Origin: an uncultured Mucilaginibacter sp.
GTDB lineage: Bacteria > Bacteroidota > Bacteroidia > Sphingobacteriales > Sphingobacteriaceae
DNA: 64,000 nucleotides
Reading direction: 5' to 3'
NCBI GenBank assembly: GCA_903864275.1
Contig: CAIPFE010000040.1
Coordinates: forward strand, 1 to 64,000
In this document: piece by piece, positions 8,513 through 16,778 of the stretch
Numbering within the stretch: the stretch's first letter is position 1
How the letters are laid out: every line of letters begins with the position of its first letter
Translations under genes and position numbers: made by a program
Notes under the pieces: generated by a model
The model's input: only the letters and a program-made list of their open reading frames with translations
What the model was told of the DNA's origin: nothing
Database searches by the model: none

Positions 8513-8547
8513 TAACTTTGCCACTATAAAAAAAACACATACTTTTG
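8513..8547 (+). promoter_or_regulatory. Promoter of the leucine dehydrogenase gene
   Basis: TTTG at 8517-8520, a 19-base gap and TACTTTTG at 8540-8547 match the Bacteroidota -33/-7 consensus (TTTG, about 19 bases, TAnnTTTG). The first element itself also reads TAACTTTG plus C, a perfect -7 box, so two overlapping start points are possible. Either leaves a leader of 25-55 bases before ATG 8582. Confidence 0.65.
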
Positions 8548-8581
8548 TCGGAGCGCAAAAAAGTTCATTTTTTCACACCTG

Positions 8582-9667
8582 ATGCCTGTACCCAATCCCG
8601 ACGGATCGATATTTAGCCAGCTCGAAGCTTATGGCCATAAAAAGGTTGTTTACTGCAGCGACCCGGACACAGGCTTAAAAGCCATTATTGCTATTCATGA
8701 TACTACCCTCGGCCCTGCTTTTGGAGGTACGCGTATGTGGGCCTATAAAACTGAGGCAGATGCTTTACAGGATGTTTTGCGGCTATCTAAAAGTATGACC
8801 TACAAAGCCGCCATAACCGGGCTTAACCTGGGCGGCGGCAAAGCGGTGATCATTGGCGATGCGCGGAAAGATAAAACCGAACCGCTGTTACGCAAGTTTG
8901 GCCGTTTTATAAAAAACCTTAACGGGGAGTTTATAACTGCAGAAGACGTGGGTACCAACCCAAGGGATATGGAGTATATCAGGATGGAAACGCAGTTTGT
9001 TACCGGCGTGCCCGAAAGCATTGGCGGCAGCGGCGATCCCTCGCCAATTACTGCGTTGGGTGTTTTTATGGGGATAAAAGCATGTGTGAAAGAGCTTTAT
9101 GGTAATGACAATCTAACCGGGAAATCAATTATTGTGCAGGGGATTGGGCATGTTGGCGAAAATCTCGTAAAATTGCTTCGTGATGAAAACGCAAAAGTAT
9201 ACGCCAGTGATATAAATGAAGAGGGTTTAGGGCAGATAGCAAAAAAATATGGCGCCGAAGCGGTATCAAATAGTACAATTTTTGATATTGATGCCGATAT
9301 TTACGCTCCGTGTGCGTTGGGCGCTACAATAAATACACAAACAATAAAAAAACTTAAATGTAGTATCATTGCCGGGTCGGCAAATAACCAGCTGGAGGAT
9401 GAGGTTGTTCATGGTAAAATGCTGCTGGACAAAGGAATTTTGTTTGCGCCCGACTATGTGATCAATGCAGGGGGTGTTATAAATTGTTATTCGGAGTTAA
9501 TGGGTTTTAGCAAAAAACGCACCTTGCAGCTAACAGAAAATATCTACGAGGCAACACGTAATGTTTTAAAACTTTCAAAATCCGAAAATATTTCAACCAT
9601 TGAAGCGGCTAATAAAATTGCCGAAAAAAGAATAGCAGACATAAAAAAAGTTAAATCATCATATTAA
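8582..9667 (+). CDS. ldh: Leucine dehydrogenase (Glu/Leu/Phe/Val dehydrogenase family)
   Basis: A 361-residue cytosolic NAD-dependent amino-acid dehydrogenase that reversibly deaminates branched-chain amino acids to 2-oxo acids plus ammonium, linking valine/leucine breakdown and branched fatty-acid precursors. The N-terminal dimerisation and substrate domain has the glycine-rich loop GGTRMW and the catalytic lysine in LNLGGGKAV (Lys87), with a second conserved lysine at about 75. The Rossmann domain carries GIGHVGENLV. Length and the small hydrophobic substrate pocket class fit Leu/Val rather than Glu dehydrogenase. It has its own promoter and ends before a short GAAA-loop hairpin and nusB. 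Exact amino-acid preference is inferred. Confidence 0.88.
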   Translation: MPVPNPDGSIFSQLEAYGHKKVVYCSDPDTGLKAIIAIHDTTLGPAFGGTRMWAYKTEADALQDVLRLSKSMTYKAAITGLNLGGGKAVIIGDARKDKTEPLLRKFGRFIKNLNGEFITAEDVGTNPRDMEYIRMETQFVTGVPESIGGSGDPSPITALGVFMGIKACVKELYGNDNLTGKSIIVQGIGHVGENLVKLLRDENAKVYASDINEEGLGQIAKKYGAEAVSNSTIFDIDADIYAPCALGATINTQTIKKLKCSIIAGSANNQLEDEVVHGKMLLDKGILFAPDYVINAGGVINCYSELMGFSKKRTLQLTENIYEATRNVLKLSKSENISTIEAANKIAEKRIADIKKVKSSY

Positions 9668-9680
9668 TTATTTAAACAGA

Positions 9681-9696
9681 TCCGCCGAAAGGCGGA
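9681..9696. other. GC hairpin with GAAA tetraloop
   Basis: TCCGCC, GAAA, GGCGGA forms a perfect 6-bp stem capped by a GNRA tetraloop, between the dehydrogenase stop and nusB. There is no T run, so it is not a standard terminator. It may stabilise RNA or be an interspersed repeat. Confidence 0.55.
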
Positions 9697-9715
9697 CTAA
9701 ATCGTTCTTACCACA

Positions 9716-10666
9716 ATGTTAAATCGCAGGCACCTACGGGTAAAAGTTTTACAGTCTTTATACGCTTATCATCAATCGCATAGCGGCGACGTAAAACAAC
9801 ATGAAAAAAATTTATTGCAGAGTGTTGATAAGGTATACGAAATGTATATCTGGATGCTGTCGTTAATTTCGGAAGTAGTGGCATATGCTGCCAATGATGC
9901 CCGCGAAAGGGCCAACAAGCACCTGCCCACGGCCGAAGACCTTAATGCGGATGTTAAGATATTAAGCAACAGGTTTATCCTGTCCCTGCTAAAAAATAAA
10001 GAGTATTTAGCTGCATTAAAGAAATATAAGGTGGCCTGGGATTTTGAGCCCGAATTGACCAAATCGTTGTTCATAATTCTGAAAAACTCCGATGATTACA
10101 GTGAGTACCTTAAAAAAACCGGCGATACTATACAGACGGACAAGGACATCATAAAATTCATTTTCAAAAAAGTAATTTTGAAATCGTCATTGGCCGAACA
10201 GGTTTTTGAGGATAAATTTATATACTGGCCTGTTGATAAAGATGTGCTTCAAGCGTTAATTGCAAAAACATTTAAAAACTTTGCCTACGACAACCCGGAA
10301 CAGAATAAACTGGCAGAGGTAACAGGCAACTGGGAAGAAGACCGGGACTTTATAGTAAACCTTTTTGAAGAAAGTATAAGGCATAATGATGAATACCAGG
10401 TAATGATTGGCGATAAAACCCAGAATTGGGAACCCGACCGCATTGCGATGATGGATACTTTATTAATGAAAATGGCCATTGCTGAGTTTGTCAATTTTGC
10501 GTCTATCCCGGTAAAGGTAACGATCAACGAATACCTGGAGATTTCGAAGGAGTTTAGTACGCCAAAGAGTAATTCATTTATAAACGGTATCTTGGACAAG
10601 ATTTTGTCCGATTTAAAAGCGCAGAACAAAATAAATAAAATAGGCAGAGGATTAATAGAAGAATAA
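9716..10666 (+). CDS. nusB: Transcription antitermination protein NusB (long form)
   Basis: A 316-residue NusB, about twice the length of the E. coli protein, as is usual in Bacteroidota. The N-terminus MLNRRHLRVKVLQSLYAYHQ is the classical RNA-binding NusB start; a helical insertion follows (about residues 40-190); the C-terminal NusB fold includes DRIAMMDTLLMKMAIAEFVNFASIPVKV and INEYLEISKEFSTPKSNSFINGILDKI. NusB acts with NusE (S10) on boxA sites of rRNA transcripts. It heads the run nusB-DUF1573-yajC-ybbR-coaE, and the next gene begins two bases after its stop. Confidence 0.93.
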   Translation: MLNRRHLRVKVLQSLYAYHQSHSGDVKQHEKNLLQSVDKVYEMYIWMLSLISEVVAYAANDARERANKHLPTAEDLNADVKILSNRFILSLLKNKEYLAALKKYKVAWDFEPELTKSLFIILKNSDDYSEYLKKTGDTIQTDKDIIKFIFKKVILKSSLAEQVFEDKFIYWPVDKDVLQALIAKTFKNFAYDNPEQNKLAEVTGNWEEDRDFIVNLFEESIRHNDEYQVMIGDKTQNWEPDRIAMMDTLLMKMAIAEFVNFASIPVKVTINEYLEISKEFSTPKSNSFINGILDKILSDLKAQNKINKIGRGLIEE

Positions 10667-10668
10667 CA

Positions 10669-11091
10669 ATGAAGAACATTTTTTTTAGCTTAATAGCGGC
10701 AGGGATGTTGTTTTCTGCATGCAATAGTGCCGGTAGTAAAACAGCCGGAAATACAACTGCCAGCGCGGAAAACGCACCGGTAATGAAATTTGAAAAAGAA
10801 AGCCACGATTTTGGTAAGCTGATTGTGGGCAATAAAGTTAGTTACGACTTTAAATTTACCAACACAGGCAAGTCCCCTTTGATCATTACTGATGGTTTCG
10901 CATCATGCGGCTGTACAAAGCCTACATGGCCAAAAACTCCTATCAAACCAGGGGAAAACGGCATCATTCATGTCACTTTTGACAGCAGGGGTAAATCACC
11001 GGGCCTGCAGGATAAACTGATCACCATAACCGCCAATACTACCCCCGCTCAAAACGCGGTACATTTAATTGGCGAATTAACAGCACAATAG
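10669..11091 (+). CDS. DUF1573 lipoprotein
   Basis: A 140-residue lipoprotein: signal MKNIFFSLIAAGMLFSAC with the lipid-attachment Cys at about 18, a low-complexity Ala/Thr/Asn linker, then one DUF1573 domain (FEKESHDFGKLIVGNKVSYDFKF, GCTKPTWPKTPIKPGENG, FDSRGKSPG). DUF1573 is an Ig-like/ASPM-SPD-2-type fold common in Bacteroidota; its molecular role is unknown, with envelope placement inferred from the lipobox. It starts two bases after nusB and ends 17 bases before yajC, so it is translated from the same message. Confidence 0.92.
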   Translation: MKNIFFSLIAAGMLFSACNSAGSKTAGNTTASAENAPVMKFEKESHDFGKLIVGNKVSYDFKFTNTGKSPLIITDGFASCGCTKPTWPKTPIKPGENGIIHVTFDSRGKSPGLQDKLITITANTTPAQNAVHLIGELTAQ

Positions 11092-11108
11092 AAATAATAT
11101 AAACAAAA

Positions 11109-11432
11109 ATGATAGCTACTATTTTATTACAGGCCTCTACTGGTTTTGGCGCACAACAAATAATCACATTCGGCTTAATTGCCGTTGTATTTTATTTCTT
11201 TATGATACGCCCGCAGGTCAAAAAGTCAAAAGACCAGAAAAAATATGTCAATGAACTGAAAAAAGGCGACAGGGTGGTAACTACGGCCGGCATACATGGA
11301 AGAATAATCGAGGTTGCTGAAGCTACCTTTTTGGTTGAAGTTGATAACGGCAAGATCCGTTTCGACAAATCAGCGATATCATTGGAAGCTTCGAAAGCGT
11401 TAAATACGCCGCCTGTGGTCACTAAGTCTTAG
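11109..11432 (+). CDS. yajC: Preprotein translocase subunit YajC
   Basis: A 107-residue single-span inner-membrane protein. The hydrophobic helix (about residues 15-34, ending FYFFMIRPQ) is followed by the family motif KKSKDQKKYVNELKKGDRVV, then TTAGIHGRIIEV and a short beta-rich cytosolic domain. YajC joins SecDF in the holo-translocon; the fused secDF gene is elsewhere in this window (31643-34624). It sits third in the nusB operon. The TAG stop lies at the edge of a GCTGAAAGC word repeat. Confidence 0.95.
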   Translation: MIATILLQASTGFGAQQIITFGLIAVVFYFFMIRPQVKKSKDQKKYVNELKKGDRVVTTAGIHGRIIEVAEATFLVEVDNGKIRFDKSAISLEASKALNTPPVVTKS

Positions 11433-11519
11433 TTAAGCTGAAAGCCGAAAGCATAAAGCTAAAAACCTGCATAGTATAGCTTTCGGGCTTTATGCTTTCT
11501 CCTTTTTGCTTTTAGCTTA
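11430..11519. repeat. GCTGAAAGC / GCTTTCGGGC palindromic word repeat, possible terminator
   Basis: AAAGCATAAAG (11448-11458) and CTTTATGCTTT (11488-11498) are exact inverse complements. Outer words TTAAGCTGAAAG and CTTTTAGCTTAA extend the symmetry from the yajC stop codon almost to the next start. Related words appear after polX (51661-51690) and near 57.1 kb. It may attenuate transcription inside the operon. Confidence 0.6.
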
Positions 11520-11524
11520 AAAAA

Positions 11525-12472
11525 ATGGCAATAATTAAATTATCTGCAACTGAACGGAGAAGGGTGTCGGCATTTTTTACCTGCATGCTGCTTGCCGTTT
11601 TTGCATGGATAGTTACTGTACTGTCAAATCCCCATCAGTACACGGTCAGGGAAATCTTAGAATTCAGGAACACTCCCCAAAAGCGGGCCTTCCATTCGTT
11701 GCAGTCGGACACGGTTAACGCCATTATTAACGGGACAGGCTGGGATATGCTTTTTTCAAAAATGAATTCCGGGAATAAATCGGTTACGGTTGACCTGCAG
11801 ACACTTGAAGATAAAAGTTATGTAGTATTAGGGTCTCAGCTTGACCAGATCAACAGCAAAAGGGAGAACGGCCAGCAAATAACCAGGTTTATCCCGGATA
11901 CGCTTTATTTTGATTTTTCAAACCGTAAAGTAAAAAGGATACCTGTGCGTTTAATAATGGCTCTAAAATACCAACGCCAGTTTACCCAATCGGGTAACAT
12001 TACCATTAAGCCCGCCTATGTTATCATTAATGGTCCCGCGAATGTTATTGACAAAATAACAGAATGGAGGTCGGACACGTTAAAACTGGATAGCCTGGGT
12101 GAAACGATTAATACCCTCGTGAACTTACAACCCGTTAAGGAGGGGAATCTGAGTGTATACCCAAAAAATGTGCAGGTAACTATACCGGTTGATGAATTTA
12201 CCGAAAAAGTTTTGGAGGTACCGGTTAAATTAATAAATAACCATAGTTACGAGGATGTAAAAGTATTCCCGCAAAAGGTCAAGGTGACATTTACAACCTC
12301 GTTAACCAGGTACGAAGAAATAGATGAAGATTTTTTTGAAGCAACAGCAGACCTGGACCTGTGGCGCCTGCATGGCTATAAGGTATTGCCGGTGGTGCTA
12401 TCGAAGATCCCGGAGTATTGCAGGATAGTGAAGATCGAACCGCAGAATATTGACTTTATCATCAAAAAATAA
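11525..12472 (+). CDS. ybbR: YbbR-domain protein (CdaR-like)
   Basis: A 315-residue protein with one N-terminal membrane helix (about residues 15-36: FFTCMLLAVFAWIVTVLS) and a long extracytoplasmic part containing degenerate YbbR repeats (for example KVKRIPVRLIMAL, VIINGPANVIDKI, TVNLQPVKEG and VLEVPVKLINN). In Firmicutes the homologue CdaR regulates the diadenylate cyclase CdaA; in Bacteroidota the gene normally sits next to coaE, as here, and no cyclase gene is in the window. Its TAA stop overlaps the coaE start (TAATG), so the two are translationally coupled. The partner is unknown. Confidence 0.88.
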   Translation: MAIIKLSATERRRVSAFFTCMLLAVFAWIVTVLSNPHQYTVREILEFRNTPQKRAFHSLQSDTVNAIINGTGWDMLFSKMNSGNKSVTVDLQTLEDKSYVVLGSQLDQINSKRENGQQITRFIPDTLYFDFSNRKVKRIPVRLIMALKYQRQFTQSGNITIKPAYVIINGPANVIDKITEWRSDTLKLDSLGETINTLVNLQPVKEGNLSVYPKNVQVTIPVDEFTEKVLEVPVKLINNHSYEDVKVFPQKVKVTFTTSLTRYEEIDEDFFEATADLDLWRLHGYKVLPVVLSKIPEYCRIVKIEPQNIDFIIKK

Positions 12473-13065
12473 TGCTTAAAATTGGCATAACCGGGAATAT
12501 TGGCAGCGGAAAAACCACTGTAAGCAAGGTGTTTGAGGTGCTGGGCATTCCTTGTTTTTATGCTGACGACGCCGCAAAAACAGTAATGACAACCGATGAA
12601 ATCCTTATTAAAGGGATAAAATCGACTTTTGGTGAAACTTCGTATTTTAATGATGGCACGTTAAACCGCAAACATATCGCCGGGATCGTTTTTAATGATA
12701 AAAAACAACTCGCCAAATTAAATTCACTGGTTCACCCGGCAACTTTCCGGGCTTTTGATGCATGGGTAAGATCCATCAGCGGCGTGCCTTATGTATTAAA
12801 AGAAGCGGCCTTACTGTTTGAAAGTGACGCGCACAAATTCTGCGATTATACCATTATGGTACAGGCCCCGCTTGAAACCCGCATAAAGCGCGTAATGGAA
12901 AGAGATGCCGTTACACGGGATGAAGTTGAAAAACGGGAGGCAAACCAATTCCCGGAAGAAAAGAAGGCAACAATGGCTAACTATATTATCGTAAATGATG
13001 ATAAGCAACTGGTAATACCCCAGGTTTTGGAATTGCACCGCGTCTTTTGTTCATTGGTTCATTAG
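12472..13065 (+). CDS. coaE: Dephospho-CoA kinase
   Basis: A 197-residue P-loop kinase catalysing the last step of coenzyme A synthesis, ATP plus dephospho-CoA to CoA. It has Walker A GNIGSGKTT (residues 6-14), the conserved FYADDAAK, the lid/CoA-binding region LNSLVHPATF and KEAALLFESDAHKFCD, and the arginine-bearing RIKRVMERDAVTRDEV. It starts at the overlapping TAATG of ybbR. The last codons (SLVH and the TAG stop) lie inside a GTTCATTAGTTCAC repeat, so the extreme C-terminus appears to be built from repeat DNA. Confidence 0.96.
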   Translation: MLKIGITGNIGSGKTTVSKVFEVLGIPCFYADDAAKTVMTTDEILIKGIKSTFGETSYFNDGTLNRKHIAGIVFNDKKQLAKLNSLVHPATFRAFDAWVRSISGVPYVLKEAALLFESDAHKFCDYTIMVQAPLETRIKRVMERDAVTRDEVEKREANQFPEEKKATMANYIIVNDDKQLVIPQVLELHRVFCSLVH

Positions 13066-13250
13066 TTCACTGGTTCATTGGTAGGGGCGCATACCTCTCG
13101 CGGGCATGGCGAACTTCCTTAACAGATCTGGCCAATAAACTAATGAACTTTCTTAACAAAGCAGACCAATGAACTAATGAACCAGTGAACTAATGAACTT
13201 CCCTAACAGGGCAGACCAATGAACCAATGAACCAGTGAACTAATGAACTT
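13050..13250. repeat. GTTCATTAG/CTAATGAAC repeat block joining coaE and the exonuclease gene
   Basis: An inverted word array: GGTTCATTAGTTCACTGG at 13056-13073, then complementary tandem units. Two 50-base units (13151-13200 and 13201-13250) agree at 45 of 50 positions, and a partial unit precedes them at about 13117-13150. The arms could form a long hairpin. The block contains the coaE stop codon at one end and the ATG of the next gene (13243) at the other. Spacing and sequence do not fit a CRISPR array. Confidence 0.85.
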
Positions 13251-14184
13251 GAAAGATGATTTCCTTTCCTTCAATACCAATGGCCTTTACTGTAAATATG
13301 GGGATTTTTATATCGACCCTATACTGCCGGTAAAAACGGCGGTTATCTCCCATGCCCATGCTGATCACGCAATTAGCGGTAACAATACGATTTACTGTAC
13401 CGCCGCAACCCTCGCGTTTATGCAGTTGCGGTATGGGAAAAACATCGGGAAGGTTTTTAATATCATACCTTATCATTCGCCATTTAGCATAGGTGTTGTA
13501 AAAATAACCCTTATACCCGCCGGTCATATCCTTGGTTCGGCGCAGGTGCTGATGGAATATGAAGGAGTAAGATACTTATACACCGGCGATTATAAACTGC
13601 AGGCCGATGCAACTTGTGAACCTATTGAATGGGTAAAAATTGATGTTTTGATAACTGAAAGTACTTTTGCAGATCCTGCGATCATACACCCCGACCCGGT
13701 TATTGAAATAGAAAAGATAAATGCAATTAAATCCAACATATTGCTTGGCGCCTATGGCCTTGGTAAAAGCCAGCGGTTAATCAATATGATCAATACTTAT
13801 GCCCCGCAAAAAAAAATACTGATTCATTTCCGCATTATACCTATTAATGCCATTTACGAAAAAATGGGGTACCCGCCCGGGAAATACCAGATTTACAGCC
13901 GCAAGCTGATGAAAAACCAGGAGGAGTTTGTGTACATTGTGCCGCCATTTACTTTTGACAGTTATATTAAGGCAACTGGCGTCACCCGCCTGTTTGCTTC
14001 CGGATGGAAGGCCCTGCAGGTGAATAAGCAGGACACACTGTTTATTTCGGACCATGTGGATTGGAATGATATTCTGCAAACGGTAAAACATGCCCAACCA
14101 AAACAAATATGGACCCTGCATGGTAACGGCATACATTTAAAGAAGTTTTTTGGTGATAATATTTTTGTGAAACTGCTGAATTAA
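13243..14184 (+). CDS. MBL-fold exonuclease (DNA-ligase-associated type)
   Basis: A 313-residue metallo-beta-lactamase-fold protein with the metal motif HAHADH (residues 37-42), PAGHILGSAQVL and YTGDYKLQ, then a beta-CASP-like region ending in TLHGNG. The organisation fits putative DNA-ligase-associated exonucleases, which in other genomes lie beside an ATP-dependent ligase and a helicase; those partners are absent here, so that name is only by homology. An RNA-processing role is the alternative. The start codon lies within the upstream repeat unit (CTAATGAACTTG). The stop overlaps the DUF5522 gene (TAATG). Confidence 0.8.
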   Translation: MNLKDDFLSFNTNGLYCKYGDFYIDPILPVKTAVISHAHADHAISGNNTIYCTAATLAFMQLRYGKNIGKVFNIIPYHSPFSIGVVKITLIPAGHILGSAQVLMEYEGVRYLYTGDYKLQADATCEPIEWVKIDVLITESTFADPAIIHPDPVIEIEKINAIKSNILLGAYGLGKSQRLINMINTYAPQKKILIHFRIIPINAIYEKMGYPPGKYQIYSRKLMKNQEEFVYIVPPFTFDSYIKATGVTRLFASGWKALQVNKQDTLFISDHVDWNDILQTVKHAQPKQIWTLHGNGIHLKKFFGDNIFVKLLN

Positions 14185-14378
14185 TGATGGAGGAAGGTGT
14201 TGATTATTACATAAATGAAGACGGTAACTTTGTTTTTACAAAAGAATATCATTTAAAACGCGGATATTGCTGTAAAAACAAATGCCTGCATTGCCCCTGG
14301 GATTATGGCAAGCCCGGGCAGGACAAAGACATTTCGAATAATTCTGATCGGTTCGACGAGTCTGAAGGTTACCGTTAA
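14184..14378 (+). CDS. DUF5522 small cysteine-rich protein
   Basis: A 64-residue protein of the DUF5522 group. The core YYINEDGNFVFTKEYHLKRG is followed by GYCCKNKCLHCPWDYGKPG; its clustered cysteines suggest a small metal-binding knuckle. It overlaps the exonuclease stop by one base (TAATG) and so is coupled to it; a second ATG follows immediately at 14187. Function unknown; the coupling suggests a helper role for the exonuclease. Confidence 0.8.
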   Translation: MMEEGVDYYINEDGNFVFTKEYHLKRGYCCKNKCLHCPWDYGKPGQDKDISNNSDRFDESEGYR

Positions 14379-14405
14379 CCACACAATGACTGCTGCCGGA
14401 AGCTC

Positions 14406-14441
14406 AAATCCGAAATCGAACATCCGAATTCCGAAATAAAA
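14406..14441. repeat. AATCCGAAATCGAA-type word repeat
   Basis: AAATCCGAAATCGAAC and CGAATTCCGAAATAAAA follow DUF5522. The same words recur near 38269, 50440, 58271 and 58391. Confidence 0.6.
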
Positions 14442-14474
14442 GGGGATATTTGTGTTTTAGGATTGAAATTAACT

Positions 14475-14924
14475 ATGCGGATAGACGAGGAAATACAAAG
14501 CAGCAAATTTGAAGATAATTACCATAAACTGGTGATCAACATCGCATATACCGATAGCTGGCTGAGCAATACGTTTCGCTGCAAGTTCGAAAAACATAAC
14601 CTTACGCAGCAGCAGTTTAATATATTAAGGATATTGCGCGGCCAATACCCAAAACCGGCTACTGTTAATTTGTTAAAAGAGCGAATGATCGATAAAATGT
14701 CGGATGCTTCGCGTATTGTTGACCGCCTGGTTCAAAAGGGGCTTGTTTCGCGCTGTACAAATACCAAAGACCGGAGGGCCGTTGATATCCGTATCAGTGA
14801 TGCCGGGATGGAGATACTTGCCAGAATGGACACCGAATTTAAAACGAAGGACCTGTTAGAGAAGAACCTAACAGTTGAAGAAGCAGGACTGATTAGTGAT
14901 CTGTTGGATAAGATGCGGGGATAG
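14475..14924 (+). CDS. MarR-family transcriptional regulator
   Basis: A 149-residue winged-helix regulator. The recognition part LTQQQFNILRILRGQ, ATVNLLKERMIDKMSDASRIVDRLVQKGLV and the wing SRCTNTKDRRAVDIRISDAG are typical; helices at both ends would form the dimer. Such proteins usually repress a nearby gene and release DNA on binding a small ligand. I chose ATG 14475; an in-frame TTG at 14463 would add four residues. No obvious target operon adjoins it: the next gene encodes a DUF3667 membrane protein 88 bases downstream. The target and ligand are unknown. Confidence 0.88.
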   Translation: MRIDEEIQSSKFEDNYHKLVINIAYTDSWLSNTFRCKFEKHNLTQQQFNILRILRGQYPKPATVNLLKERMIDKMSDASRIVDRLVQKGLVSRCTNTKDRRAVDIRISDAGMEILARMDTEFKTKDLLEKNLTVEEAGLISDLLDKMRG

Positions 14925-14929
14925 GTACA

Positions 14930-14963
14930 TTTACGAATTACGATTTACGAGTTACGATTTTTT
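14930..14963. repeat. ACGAATTACGATTTACGA word repeat
   Basis: Three near-tandem copies of TTACGA start six bases after the MarR stop codon. Matching words occur at the ispE 3' end (38215-38250), in inverse form at 38308-38338, and after pyrF (61287-61319). Confidence 0.65.
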
Positions 14964-15012
14964 CTGCCTGGGAGGTAATTTAATATTTTGATATTTTTAG
15001 CCAAAGCAAAAC

Positions 15013-16101
15013 GTGAGCCATCATTTGCGCAAGGACAAAAACTGTCTCAATTGCGGTGCAATTGTAGAGGAGCGTTATTGTTCGCATTGCGGCCAGGAGA
15101 ACACGGAGCCTAAAGACTCTTTCAGGCATCTGCTCGGCCATTTCCTGGCCGATGTTACGCACTACGATTCCCAGTTATTCACCACCATAAAGGATTTGAT
15201 TATTAAGCCCGGTTTCCTCACTCGGGAATACAATGCCGGGCGGCGGGCCAGTTACCTGAACCCGATAAGGATGTATATTTTTATTTCGGCTGTATTTTTC
15301 CTGATTACGTTTTCGCAGAAAAAGGAAGAAAATAACACAAACGCCGTTACAACCACCAACAAGGACGTCAATTTATTCCGGCAGCACCTCGCCGATAGCT
15401 TGCGGGGGATCCGTAAAAGTAAAAAGCCTTTCTCGCGGGGGGATAGCATCGGCAATGCCATATACTCATCTCTTGCCGCTCACCTCGATACCCCCAAATT
15501 GCTAAACGTTGCAGATGAATCCGTGGGGGCAAGCATAGGTGACAATGGCGCGATAACTTTCCGTATAAAGGAAAACAGGTATGCCAATACCATGCAGTAC
15601 GAGACAGCACAACGAAAGCTGCCGGATAGCGCACGGGATGATGTGACTATGCATTATGTCGAAAAAAAAATAATCCGGTTGGTGCATGAACAGGGCCACA
15701 AAGGTGAGCTTGTTATCACCCGGAATATAGAACATGATTTACCAAAGATTATGTTCGTATTGATGCCCTTGTTCGCATTGTTTGTCAGTCTTTTTTATTC
15801 CCGGAAGTTTCTATACAGTCAGCACGTCATTTTTTCGCTGCATTTTCACTCGTTTGTATTTATCGCATTATTAATTGCCGACCTTTTAAGTTTAGTAATG
15901 CCCATCGACAAAGCGTGGCTTATTTTAGTGGGCGCATGGCTGTTTGGCGTTTTTATTTATCTCGCGGCAGCCTTGCATTCAGCGTATAGTGAAGCTTTGT
16001 GGCTATCTGTAATAAAGGCCCTGGGTATTTCTTTTATTTATATAATTACGTTGATCGCAGGCATCCTTCTTTTATTTGTAGTCACTTTCATTTTCCTCTG
16101 A
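15013..16101 (+). CDS. DUF3667 zinc-ribbon membrane protein
   Basis: A 362-residue protein of the DUF3667 family. The N-terminus has a zinc ribbon, CLNCGAIVEERYCSHCGQ, then the family motif DSFRHLLGHFLADVTHYDSQL and GFLTREYNAGRRASYLNPIR. A first membrane helix is at about 90-105 and four more occupy residues about 245-362, with a soluble stretch between. The start is GTG at 15013. The 3' end overlaps the convergent PAP2 gene by 30 bases. Function unknown. Confidence 0.82.
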   Translation: MSHHLRKDKNCLNCGAIVEERYCSHCGQENTEPKDSFRHLLGHFLADVTHYDSQLFTTIKDLIIKPGFLTREYNAGRRASYLNPIRMYIFISAVFFLITFSQKKEENNTNAVTTTNKDVNLFRQHLADSLRGIRKSKKPFSRGDSIGNAIYSSLAAHLDTPKLLNVADESVGASIGDNGAITFRIKENRYANTMQYETAQRKLPDSARDDVTMHYVEKKIIRLVHEQGHKGELVITRNIEHDLPKIMFVLMPLFALFVSLFYSRKFLYSQHVIFSLHFHSFVFIALLIADLLSLVMPIDKAWLILVGAWLFGVFIYLAAALHSAYSEALWLSVIKALGISFIYIITLIAGILLLFVVTFIFL

Positions 16102-16680
16102 TATTAAACCCCTTTTTACCCACCTTATGTGCAGTTTCCAAAATAAGCTATAGAACATCCATCCTACCAATATCCCGTAAATAGCCCCGCAAATCACATC
16201 GATGGGAAAATGCACACCTACATACACCTGCGCGAAACTGATTGTGCCGGCCCATAAAATACACCAAAACCATATCCAGTGCCACCTTTTATGAAATAAC
16301 AGGATCAGGAAAAATGCCACCGCAAAATGATCAGTTGCATGGGTGGAAGGGAAACTATAGCCGGTTCCGCAGCTTACGCGGACAATGGCTGTTTTTGAAA
16401 CAACCGGATCCCGGCAGGGGCGTTCCCTTTTTACCAGTGGTTTTATGATGCTTGCACTTGTAAAATCGGCAAAACCCGCTGCCAGGGCTAATAATATAAT
16501 AATCAGAATGCCTTGTTTTCTAAACCTCCATAAACAAAAAACAATGATGAACAGGTAAAGCGGTATCCAGAATTTAGCGTTACGCAAATAAGGCATCACG
16601 AGGTCAAAAAGTGGATTCCCCAGTTCGTGATTGATGAAATGAAATAAATGCCGGTCGAAATGTAAAAGATAATCGGGCAT
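16072..16680 (-). CDS. PAP2-family membrane phosphatase
   Basis: A 202-residue integral membrane phosphatase with about six helices. Its three signature blocks are present: KPLVKRERP, the PSTHATDHF block and SFAQVYVGVHFPIDVICG (the usual Arg of block three is not in the expected place). Family members dephosphorylate phosphatidic acid, phosphatidylglycerol phosphate or undecaprenyl pyrophosphate at the outer face of the inner membrane; the substrate here cannot be told. ATG 16680 (MPDYLLHFDRHLF) fits the family better than the longer frame to 16725. It converges on and overlaps the DUF3667 gene by 30 bases. Confidence 0.9.
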   Translation of the reverse strand: MPDYLLHFDRHLFHFINHELGNPLFDLVMPYLRNAKFWIPLYLFIIVFCLWRFRKQGILIIILLALAAGFADFTSASIIKPLVKRERPCRDPVVSKTAIVRVSCGTGYSFPSTHATDHFAVAFFLILLFHKRWHWIWFWCILWAGTISFAQVYVGVHFPIDVICGAIYGILVGWMFYSLFWKLHIRWVKRGLISEENESDYK

Positions 16681-16778
16681 CGGGTATCTGGATGATTCTG
16701 TAAAGTAAAAGTCAAATATAACCAATAAAATGAGGCTTAAAACAATCCGATTTATACGCTGCTTCGCTTAAATATTTT

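Noticed and set aside
9681-9696. Terminator of leucine dehydrogenase
   Set aside because: The stem is good but no T run follows on either strand, so it is listed only as a hairpin.
13117-13250. Tandem repeats that might be a CRISPR array
   Set aside because: Units of about 50 bases are directly joined, without unique spacers, and are built from words found elsewhere as spacer repeats. No cas genes are present.
13243-14378. Novel DNA repair island around the MBL exonuclease
   Set aside because: Without the expected ATP-dependent ligase and helicase nearby, only the exonuclease and its small coupled partner can be supported.
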